Below, one piece after another: positions 44,421-51,079 of a DNA stretch of 51,079 nucleotides. A program made the translations under genes and the position numbers. Under the pieces are notes generated by a model. That model was not told the DNA's origin. It saw only the letters and a list, made by a program, of their open reading frames with translations, and made no database searches. The stretch comes from Chitinophagaceae bacterium T5-Br10_B2g13 (GTDB lineage Bacteria > Bacteroidota > Rhodothermia > Balneolales > Balneolaceae): assembly GCA_001564065.1 (NCBI GenBank), contig LKNA01000014.1:1-51079 (forward strand), read 5' to 3'. Position 1 is the first letter of the stretch. Every line of letters starts with the position of its first letter.

Positions 44421-44473
44421 ACTCCTGAAGGGAGTATGGGGTTATGCTACATATTCATCAAGCTTCTGAAGCT
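44421..44473. repeat. Two REP-like hairpins before the TPR gene
   Basis: ACTCCTGAAGGGAGT (44421-44435) and AGCTTCTGAAGCT (44461-44473). Both have a TGAA-type loop, like the GACTC-TGAA-GGAGTC hairpins in the array at the window's right end, and look like a small relative of that element. Confidence 0.5.
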
Positions 44474-44509
44474 CGAATAAATTAACGACTACTAGTATGG
44501 AACAAAGAG

Positions 44510-45442
44510 TTGGGATTTGCACTCAAAAGAGCAACTAACCGAAACTATCCCATGACTTTGCTTATAACATTATTAGCTTCATTAGCTCTGTTCGCCTCAG
44601 AGACAGACACAGCATCAGCCTATGATGAAAAACTTCAGGAGGGGATAGAGGCTTTTTATAATACAGAGTGGGAAAAAGCTGACGATCTGTTTAAAGAGTT
44701 GATGGATAAGGATCCGACAGATCCACAGCCTCATTTCTTCTCTTCCATGATGCCGTTTTGGGAGTATTTCTTTATTGATCAGAATAAAGAACTGGCAAAT
44801 GAATTTCTGTCCCGGTCTGAGAAAGCAGTAAATCTTGGTGAAAAGAAACTGGATGCATCGCCTAACGATACAACTATGGTTCTGCTGCTCAGTGGTCTGC
44901 ATGGCTACAGAAGTCTGGTTGCTGCAGGAGAGAGTAACTATCGCGTTGCCATTCGCAGCGGTATGACGGGTTTCGGCTATACCCGACAACTCCTCTCATT
45001 GGATACAGATCGTCCCGACGCCAGAATAGGCAGAGGAATGTTCTACTACATGATGGGAACAGTTCCATCCGAATTGAGGTGGGCCACCAATATTGCAGGG
45101 CTAAGGGGAGATATGGAGAAGGGTTTTGAAGAGCTTAAAATCGCAGCTGAAAGTGACAGCTATGTGAGCAATGACGCGGCCATGTTGTTAATGTACCTCT
45201 ACAATTTGGAGGAGCGGTACGATGAGGCACTGCACTATGCGGAAGAATTGACAGAACGGCTCCCAAAAAATGTAATTTTTAAATTTAAAAAAGCAGAAAT
45301 TTTAGAAAACTCCGGCAATAAAGATCAAGCGAGAGAGTTATTTGCAGAGATTGCGAAGATCGATAATCAACGTCTGCCCGCATTAACGGAAAAAAGCAAA
45401 CGCAAGGCAGAACAACTCACAGATTTAACACAAATTTATTAG
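44510..45442 (+). CDS. Exported TPR protein
   Basis: A 310-residue helical-repeat protein. From the TTG at 44510, preceded by AAAGAG, it has a positively charged n-region and a hydrophobic segment (MTLLITLLASLALFA) ending near TASA. An ATG at 44552 would start at the hydrophobic part and lack the positive n-region. The body shows TPR-like units: YDEKLQEGIEAFYNTEWEKADDLFKELM, AMLLMYLYNLEERYDEALHYAEEL, KAEILENSGNKDQARELFAEI. The FFxxMMPFWEYFFID segment is conserved-looking but not recognised. Function unknown; a T9SS cargo gene follows. Confidence 0.8.
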   Translation: MGFALKRATNRNYPMTLLITLLASLALFASETDTASAYDEKLQEGIEAFYNTEWEKADDLFKELMDKDPTDPQPHFFSSMMPFWEYFFIDQNKELANEFLSRSEKAVNLGEKKLDASPNDTTMVLLLSGLHGYRSLVAAGESNYRVAIRSGMTGFGYTRQLLSLDTDRPDARIGRGMFYYMMGTVPSELRWATNIAGLRGDMEKGFEELKIAAESDSYVSNDAAMLLMYLYNLEERYDEALHYAEELTERLPKNVIFKFKKAEILENSGNKDQARELFAEIAKIDNQRLPALTEKSKRKAEQLTDLTQIY

Positions 45443-45480
45443 AATAGGGTATATAATGTTCCGTTTTAATCCCTATTTTT
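45443..45480 (+). terminator. Candidate terminator after the TPR gene
   Basis: AATAGGG (45443-45449) pairs with CCCTATT (45471-45477) across a 21-base loop, followed by further T. The long loop makes it a moderate candidate. Confidence 0.4.
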
Positions 45481-45524
45481 GTTTTATAATTTAAGTAGAG
45501 ATAACAGAAACCACTAAACCGCCT

Positions 45525-48005
45525 ATGGGGAAACCGTTACAGAAGGTAACTTTTTCAGTTCTGTCTTTTTTTCTGGCCTTTTTTACGCTTTATGCGCCGG
45601 CTGCCCATACGCAGGTGGCGATACAAGATGAAAGAGGACTCGAAATTGTATTCAGTGCTTCAGGTTCCCTTACCCAAACCCAGTTAATACAGCTAACACC
45701 GGATGATCTCTCCAGGTTTTTCAACACTGACAGAGCCAAATCTGTATCCGAGTGGGATAATCGTTCAGATCAGGCGGGTATTTTCTATGTTCAGGATGGG
45801 AATGAAGAGTTTGGTATTGGTGGTATCGTACCTGAAAACTCACCTGCCGAACGACTCTTCTATCTGAATCTGCAAAACAGAACATCTTCTCAATTTGCAG
45901 GCCTGCAGATTGCATTCGATTTTATTTATCAGTCATCTCCTGAAAACAGTAACTACTCACTGCAGCTTCGGTATAGAATCGGCAATCAGTCTTGGACTGA
46001 CGTTCCCGGAGCCACAGTAAGCAGTTCTATGCTTAAAGATAACATTCGAAACTGGAATACTTTTTCTATCCAAACCTCTCTGGACGGCATCTTATTGAAT
46101 CGAGATGAAACTATTGAATTTGAATGGGTGGAGACGACCAACTCGATGGATGTTCAGGATATTCCTGTAGCTTTCCAACAGATAGGATTTTTCCCGGATA
46201 CATTTTCACCTGAAATGATACAGCGCGGTGATTTGATTGTTAGTGAAATACTTCCATCGACGGATATTCGAGGACGGTCAATTGAGTTTATTGAAATTTA
46301 TAACCCTACCGAGAGTGTCAAAAATCTGAAGGGGCTGGAACTTCGTACGCAAACCGGTTCATTTTTTGTCCGTTCCGACTTTGAAATCGCTCCACACAGT
46401 TTTGGTGTGATGCTTTCAGAAGAATCATCTCAGGTTTTAGAGACAGAATTTGCTCATCGTTACAGTGGCACACTTTTACCTGATAACAACGGATATGTGG
46501 AACTCTATATGGATGGAAGGGAGCTGGCTAAAGCAATGTTTGAACGTACAGATTCAGATCGATCATTGGAGTTGAATCGTATTGCAAATGCTTTCGACGG
46601 GTATTCGAGTCTTCAGCATTTCCGCCCTTCAAATACCGTTTTAACCGGCTCTGTATCTGCCACACCCGGAAGAGATGGGAATACTCAAAAATTATACAGC
46701 AAGGATCTGAATGAATCCGGATGGCACTTTTTAACCCCTCCCGGATTGCTTGACGAACGGCTCAGCCGACTGAATCCCCAGCAAATTCGTACGTTAAAAG
46801 CCGGCGAAAATATTTCGACTGATATTGATCCAAATGAGCCCGTTCTGATCTACTTTGACAGTGAAAGAGAGCGCAGGATCTACTCTAATCAAACCGTACA
46901 AACCGCACCGGAAGAAGGATATAGTATCCGCGGAACTACAGCGAAAGCGATATCTGCACCGGGTGATAAACCCTTTAAGTTAAGAAACCTGACTAATGAA
47001 GCCGGTCAAAGAGTTTCACCGGTATACCTGTCTTGGAACAACTCTGAGCAGCGTTTTCAGCTTCTGTATGATGGCGAAACTGAAGTTAGCAGATGGAATC
47101 CTCTTATCGTCCATGAATCTGCTGAAATTCCATCAACCGGAACAGCGGATAGAAGAAGAGGGCAGCAGGGAGTACAGCTTGACCGGATGATCTCATTCAC
47201 TCTATCTGAGTTAACCCGTGATGGTTCCAGAAATCAATTGGATCAAAGTGTGGTTGGATTCTTAAGAGAGATTCGCGGACAATCTGGCAAGCGATATGAT
47301 TTACCTAAACTGCTGCCAATATCTGCAGATGAAACAGTTGTCAGTGATCTGAATAAGCTGCACATCGCTTCATCAGCCGCTTCAAACAGGGCCAATAGTT
47401 TTGTCCATCTCCCATACGAGCTGGATCAGGAGTATCAGTTTAATCTCGGTGTAACTTCAACAGACCGCACCTATCAGGCGGTTTTGGATTGGTCTGAAGC
47501 AGAAGATATTCCGGATGAATGGATGCTTACCCTGGTTGATCATCTGACAGGACGTGAAATTGATATGAAGGAGCAGACAAGTTATGAGTTCAGGTTAAAT
47601 ATGGCTGATAACGGCTTCAAAGAGAAGGTTATGGAACCTGGTACCATCGTTCCTTTCAACCCTACAGAGGAAGAGCGATTTACGGTAACTATGAAGCCGT
47701 TTGAATCTGCTATAGGAATGAGCGAAGAAGCGGAGAGGCCCGGAAGTGTTGAATTGCGCCAGAACTATCCAAATCCATTCAATCCATCTACCAATATTGT
47801 TTTTTATCTGCCCGAGCAGCAGCCGGTTAAAATCGGCGTTTATAATATTGTTGGCCAACAAGTAGCCCTTCTTGCTGATGAAAGCCTGGGAGCCGGTGAG
47901 CATGTTATCTCATGGAACGCTTCAGAAATGCCAAGCGGTGTATATATTGTGCAACTTGAGGTTGGCAGCCGAATTTTTACAAGAAAAATTACATTGATTA
48001 AGTAG
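45525..48005 (+). CDS. Secreted lamin-tail-domain protein with type IX sorting domain
   Basis: An 826-residue T9SS cargo protein. The signal peptide covers about 1-30 (FLAFFTLYAPAAHTQ). An N-terminal beta domain runs to about 225 (FAGLQIAFDFIYQ, LQLRYRIGNQSWTDV). A lamin-tail domain follows at about 234-340 (GDLIVSEILPSTDIRGRSIE, FIEIYNPTESVKNLKGLELR, PHSFGVML). Next comes a long beta region, then the sorting domain at about 740-826 (NYPNPFNPSTN to TRKITLIK). No hydrolase domain is visible, so it is probably a surface or extracellular adhesion or structural protein. It is preceded by the TPR gene and about 80 bases. Confidence 0.88.
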   Translation: MGKPLQKVTFSVLSFFLAFFTLYAPAAHTQVAIQDERGLEIVFSASGSLTQTQLIQLTPDDLSRFFNTDRAKSVSEWDNRSDQAGIFYVQDGNEEFGIGGIVPENSPAERLFYLNLQNRTSSQFAGLQIAFDFIYQSSPENSNYSLQLRYRIGNQSWTDVPGATVSSSMLKDNIRNWNTFSIQTSLDGILLNRDETIEFEWVETTNSMDVQDIPVAFQQIGFFPDTFSPEMIQRGDLIVSEILPSTDIRGRSIEFIEIYNPTESVKNLKGLELRTQTGSFFVRSDFEIAPHSFGVMLSEESSQVLETEFAHRYSGTLLPDNNGYVELYMDGRELAKAMFERTDSDRSLELNRIANAFDGYSSLQHFRPSNTVLTGSVSATPGRDGNTQKLYSKDLNESGWHFLTPPGLLDERLSRLNPQQIRTLKAGENISTDIDPNEPVLIYFDSERERRIYSNQTVQTAPEEGYSIRGTTAKAISAPGDKPFKLRNLTNEAGQRVSPVYLSWNNSEQRFQLLYDGETEVSRWNPLIVHESAEIPSTGTADRRRGQQGVQLDRMISFTLSELTRDGSRNQLDQSVVGFLREIRGQSGKRYDLPKLLPISADETVVSDLNKLHIASSAASNRANSFVHLPYELDQEYQFNLGVTSTDRTYQAVLDWSEAEDIPDEWMLTLVDHLTGREIDMKEQTSYEFRLNMADNGFKEKVMEPGTIVPFNPTEEERFTVTMKPFESAIGMSEEAERPGSVELRQNYPNPFNPSTNIVFYLPEQQPVKIGVYNIVGQQVALLADESLGAGEHVISWNASEMPSGVYIVQLEVGSRIFTRKITLIK

Positions 48006-48145
48006 ACGGCTCGGTAAGAGATATAAGATCAAAAAATGTCCGACAAAACCTTTTGAGGCAATATTGGCATTTTCATTTGAACAAGAATATCTTACTGATA
48101 GTCATTTAATAAATTTCAATTAAATTAATTACAGCAAAACTATTC

Positions 48146-48967
48146 ATGCAGTTTAAAACAGCTCAGGGCGTGGATGTGCCCGAAATTGGCTTGGGTACCT
48201 ACAAACTATTTGGTAAAGAGTGCAAGAAAGTGGTCGCAGACGCATTAAGTATCGGCTACCGACATATTGATACCGCTCAGATGTACAAAAATGAGAAGGA
48301 GATAGGGGACGCAATACAGTATGCAAACGTACTCAGAGAGGATATTTTTCTAACCACAAAAGTGTGGCACACAAATCTCGCTCACGATGACGTACTCCAA
48401 ACAGTAGAGGAGAGTCTGACCAACCTGCAATCCCACTACGTGGATCTCCTCTTAATTCATTGGCCGAATGATCAATACTCCCTGGAAAAGACGTTAGAAG
48501 CGATGCTCGTTCTGAGAGATCAGGGAAAGGCGATGAATATCGGTGTTTGTAATTTCCCATTGGGATTAACAAAAGAGGTTCTTGAGGAGTTGAGAGTTCC
48601 GATTTTTACTAATCAGGTTGAGTTCCACCCATTTCTGGAGCAGTTTGATCTGTTGGATTACTCTTACGATAACGATTTTCTGATTACCGCATACAGTCCG
48701 CTTGCGCAGGGTAAAGTGATGGAAAACGAAACACTGCAAGAGATTGGAAATGCCTATGGAAAATCTCCCGCACAGGTGGCCCTTAGATGGCTGATTGAGC
48801 AGGAGAACGTAATAGCCATTCCAAAAGCTTCCTCCCGGGAACACCTTGAGAGCAATATAGATATTTTTGATTTTGAACTGGAGGACGATCACTTTCAGGC
48901 TATTGATGATCTGGAGAAAAACCATCGGTTAGTAAACCCCTCTTTTGCCCCCGACTGGAGCAAGTAA
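48146..48967 (+). CDS. Aldo/keto reductase
   Basis: A cytoplasmic NADPH-dependent reductase of aldehydes and ketones, 273 residues. The catalytic tetrad is Asp42 (HIDTAQMY), Tyr47, Lys72 (LTTKVWHTNL) and His105 (LLLIHWPND). IGVCNF, TNQVEFHPFLEQ and the C-terminal nucleotide motif IPKASSREHLESNIDIF are also typical, as in 2,5-diketo-gluconate reductase-like enzymes. The substrate is not predictable. The gene is monocistronic with about 140 bases of A/T-rich upstream DNA. Confidence 0.95.
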   Translation: MQFKTAQGVDVPEIGLGTYKLFGKECKKVVADALSIGYRHIDTAQMYKNEKEIGDAIQYANVLREDIFLTTKVWHTNLAHDDVLQTVEESLTNLQSHYVDLLLIHWPNDQYSLEKTLEAMLVLRDQGKAMNIGVCNFPLGLTKEVLEELRVPIFTNQVEFHPFLEQFDLLDYSYDNDFLITAYSPLAQGKVMENETLQEIGNAYGKSPAQVALRWLIEQENVIAIPKASSREHLESNIDIFDFELEDDHFQAIDDLEKNHRLVNPSFAPDWSK

Positions 48968-49047
48968 CCTTATAAACTGAAGGAACGATAAAGCAGATAA
49001 ACTCTTTTTTGATGTTGTAATTAATCAACAAATACGAAAGAGTTTAT

Positions 49048-49224
49048 ATGCTAAAGCGATCTGACTACTTCATATTGTCTGCCGCGATCCTGTCGATGAT
49101 TTTCTCCATATTTTTATGGTTTGGGGGAAATCAGGACGCCGGCTTATTCGTAGGAATTTGGGTTCCGTCTATACTCGGTTTTGGTGCCTATTTTAAAATT
49201 CTAAAATATCGAGGTCGGTCATGA
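49048..49224 (+). CDS. Small two-TM membrane protein
   Basis: A 58-residue protein from an ATG at 49048, too short for many gene finders. The sequence begins MLKRSDYFILSAAILSMIFS, then FLWFGG, a short loop, IWVPSILGFGAYFKI and a basic end KYRGRS. That is two membrane helices with positive ends. Its stop overlaps the next gene's start (ATGA, 49221-49224), which supports translation. GAAAGAG lies about nine bases upstream of the ATG. I do not recognise a family; similar pairs may exist as conserved hypothetical genes. Confidence 0.7.
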   Translation: MLKRSDYFILSAAILSMIFSIFLWFGGNQDAGLFVGIWVPSILGFGAYFKILKYRGRS

Positions 49225-49376
49225 ATATTCCCTTCCTATTTTCTTCAGGTATAATTGTTGTAATACTATTCTTGATCGGTTTGGTCTACACGTTTAAAGA
49301 GTTTAAAGAGATGGAAAGCCATCCTCAGGATTTTCGGCGTGACCGGTCAGATGATCCCGAAATTGTTGATAAATAG
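49221..49376 (+). CDS. Small single-TM membrane protein
   Basis: A 51-residue protein whose ATG overlaps the preceding stop. It has one membrane helix (residues about 4-22, FLFSSGIIVVILFLIGLVY) followed by a charged cytoplasmic tail (FKEFKEMESHPQDFRR, then DRSDDPEIVDK). The composition and coupling suggest a real gene and a stable partner of the upstream two-TM protein. The family is unknown to me. It is followed by the convergent thioesterase gene. Confidence 0.65.
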   Translation: MNIPFLFSSGIIVVILFLIGLVYTFKEFKEMESHPQDFRRDRSDDPEIVDK

Positions 49377-49418
49377 ACAATTTGTATCATATATATACGA
49401 CAGTCCGGATTTCAGACC

Positions 49419-50150
49419 TTATTCCCAGTAGGTAACAGAGGAGGCAATCGGTTTTTTCTCATTGTTCTTAAACAGACTGACTCGAACAGCATGATCTTCT
49501 TTACTGTGGGATAAGTAGATTTTATCTCCGGCTACACTTTCCGACAGATACTGAATGTCCAGCTCACTGCAAGATTTATCTCTTGTAAACTCCGCCGGAA
49601 GATGACCCGTTATCCAGTCGATATATCTCACATTATTTACATGATTGTTCATGTCCAGATCGTTGTAACTCACTTCGGTGATAAATCTCGACTTGTCTCT
49701 ATCCAGTAACTTGATCGGTTTTTTATTCGGCTCGATTGTGTGAGTGCTGTTCTTTATCCCCAGTTCTGATATTTCTGAGGGTGTGCGAACCGGCCGTTTT
49801 GTTTTCATATCAAGAACCATCCACTGGCTGATTGACTTCGCCAACAAATCACCCTTCTCGTTTTTTAGTTCATAATCCCTGAATGCTCTCAATCCGTCAC
49901 CCGCGGTTGGCCAGGTAGTCACCTCAATATCTTCCCATCTTTTGGGGCGATGCATGACCTTAACGTGCATTTTATAGAGTACCCAAGTCAAGCCATTTTG
50001 ATGGAGCTGAGATATATCAAAGTTTAAATGATGAGCATGAATTCCTGCTGCTTCCTGAAAGTAGTTGCAGATTGATGAGAGTGTAGCTTCTTCATTTTGA
50101 TCCACTTCATATGAACGGACTTTGAAGGGGATGGTGTAGATTTTTTCCAT
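49419..50150 (-). CDS. Acyl-ACP thioesterase
   Basis: It releases fatty acids from acyl-ACP in the cytoplasm, as in the plant-like FatA/FatB and bacterial family (PF01643). The 243 residues form two hotdog folds. The first includes FKVRSYEVDQNEEATLSSICNYFQEAAG and GLTWVLYKMHVKVMHRPKRW. The second includes the catalytic region EVSYNDLDMNNHVNNVRYIDWI (Asn and His of the NxHVNN motif). The short two-domain length fits bacterial members. It is monocistronic; a repeat array lies upstream of its start. Confidence 0.92.
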   Translation of the reverse strand: MEKIYTIPFKVRSYEVDQNEEATLSSICNYFQEAAGIHAHHLNFDISQLHQNGLTWVLYKMHVKVMHRPKRWEDIEVTTWPTAGDGLRAFRDYELKNEKGDLLAKSISQWMVLDMKTKRPVRTPSEISELGIKNSTHTIEPNKKPIKLLDRDKSRFITEVSYNDLDMNNHVNNVRYIDWITGHLPAEFTRDKSCSELDIQYLSESVAGDKIYLSHSKEDHAVRVSLFKNNEKKPIASSVTYWE

Positions 50151-50257
50151 GATGACTGTTTTTATAGCAGGTTAAACCGTCGAAATGTTAACATAAGAAT
50201 TTTACCATTGGGATTTTGCACGGTTGGTGGATCGGGACTCAAATTCAAAGAGGGATT

Positions 50258-50898
50258 AAACCCCGTTCGGGGTTTTTCCATGACATGTACCTTTTAACCC
50301 TGCATTTCATGCAGGGCTAATTACATTCATCCGCCTCAGGCGGATTTGTTGTTTTTACTGAATGATTATTACCAAAACGTTTAGATCCGTGAACAGCGGA
50401 TCAATACAATTAGCCACAAATTGCAATTCGGGGATTGGAGGAACAGGAATAATTAAACGACTCCTAAGGAGTCCAATAACCTAACTTTGAGTTTGTGCAT
50501 TATCCTGCATTCCAAGCGGAGTTAATTACATTCATCCGCCTCAGGCGGATTTGTTGTTTTTACTGAATGATTATCACCAAAACGATTAGATCCGTGAACA
50601 GCGGATCAATACAATTAGCCCCGAATCGCAATTCGGGGTTTGGAGGAACAGGAAAAATCAAACGACTCTGAAGGAGTCCAATAACCTAAATTTGAGTTTG
50701 TGCATTATCCTGCATTCCAAGCGGAGTTAATTACATTCATCCGCCTCAGGCGGATTTGTTGTTTTTACTGAATTATGATCACCAAAACGTTTAGATCCGT
50801 GAACAGCGGATTAATACAATTAGCCCCGAATCGCAATTCGGGGATTGGAGAAACAGGAATAATTAAACGACTCTGAAGGAGTCGAATGCCCGAACTTT
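50258..50898. repeat. Tandem array of 205-bp hairpin-rich units
   Basis: No gene is present. Two lead-in hairpins, AAACCCCGTTCGGGGTTT (50258-50275) and CCCTGCA-TTTCA-TGCAGGG (50298-50316), precede a unit that starts at TCCGCCTCAGGCGGA and recurs at 50330, 50535 and 50740, exactly 205 bases apart. Each unit also carries GATCCG...CGGATC (first at 50384-50402), CCCCGAAT...ATTCGGGG (degenerate in copy one) and a GACTCC...GGAGTC palindrome (50459-50473 in copy one; TGAA-loop form in later copies), joined by the near-identical linkers TTTGTTGTTTTTACTGAAT and GTGCATTATCCTGCATTCC. The last copy ends near 50.89 kb. Confidence 0.9.
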
Positions 50899-51079
50899 AA
50901 ATTAAATATTATTGAATTTATAGCTCAAAGAGGATTCTATGGCTCATAAAATACGGATTCAGGATGTTATCAACAGTTTGTGGAAAAGTAATTTTTGATT
51001 GTACCCCTGATGCCCTTAGCTTTATTTCAGTTCTTTGGAATAGTTAAAACGTGGTGTCCCGATATCGAACCTTATGATA
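50899..51079. other. Right-end non-coding segment
   Basis: Nothing recognised. A short frame from ATG at 50939 stops after 19 codons. The segment may be upstream DNA of a gene outside the window. Confidence 0.4.

Noticed and set aside
50258-50898. CRISPR array or tRNA cluster
   Set aside because: The 205-base units are nearly identical throughout; hairpins do not form a cloverleaf and there are no unique spacers.
50939-50998. Short frame near the right end (ATGGCTCATAAA...)
   Set aside because: Only 19 codons, with no ribosome-site context beyond a weak AGAGGA, and no recognisable features.

Overview
The window looks like a chromosome segment from a member of the Balneolota (Rhodothermota/Bacteroidota relatives). 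Two secreted proteins end in a type IX sorting domain with the NYPNPFNP signature. There is a SusC/SusD/SusE outer-membrane uptake locus, a DUF5103-type (T9SS plug-like) protein and several small DUF families typical of the Bacteroidota side of the tree. Several starts are TTG and many genes lack a clear Shine-Dalgarno site. I see no rRNA, tRNA, phage, insertion sequence or CRISPR array.

Layout. 1-5454: an exported hypothetical, a small outer-membrane barrel, nei (opposite strand), then a coupled CrtI-like oxidoreductase and two rhomboid proteases. 5458-6020: a four-helix-bundle (23S intervening-sequence-type) gene enclosed by inverted repetitive sequence. 6078-7310: ispG. 7576-20676: a starch/maltodextrin utilisation locus. 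A LacI-type regulator is translationally coupled to a secreted GH13 amylase on the plus strand, and susC-susD-susE lies on the minus strand; the two transcription units converge on a 1.5-kb array of hairpin-rich tandem repeats. A membrane gene of the PTS_EIIC_2 family, broken by a frameshift, is divergent from susC. 20880-27395: a long minus-strand operon (ccmB, holB, dapF, DUF5103, a degenerate serine-hydrolase-like protein, a two-TM protein, an RsmI-like methylase). 27597-35041: a plus-strand run (PTS IIA, dacB, NtrC-type regulator, folD, DUF5683-like, truA, a small protein, ald). 35303-41728: minus-strand gltA, mazG, an operon encoding a secreted protein usually auto-named asparagine synthetase B with a TPR protein and maf. 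41922-49376: plus-strand DUF3098, DUF92, dicarboxylate/amino-acid symporter, TPR protein, T9SS cargo with lamin-tail domain, aldo/keto reductase and two overlapping tiny membrane proteins. 49419-50150: acyl-ACP thioesterase, followed by a second tandem hairpin array to about 50.9 kb.

How it fits together. Glucan would be cut outside the cell by the GH13 enzyme, which leaves through the type IX pathway. Fragments would be captured by SusD and SusE and imported through SusC. Near-identical LacI-type (cre-like) palindromes lie upstream of lacI-amylase (one), susC (two) and gltA (one, weaker). The coupled LacI regulator therefore probably controls its own operon and susCDE, and possibly citrate synthase.

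The most unusual items are a SusD carrying a SusE-like carbohydrate-binding domain inserted in its C-terminal half, about 60% identical by eye to a domain of the neighbouring SusE, and two unrelated families of tandem, multi-hairpin, non-coding repeats. The rest is mostly housekeeping. I found no clear new defence or mobile system.
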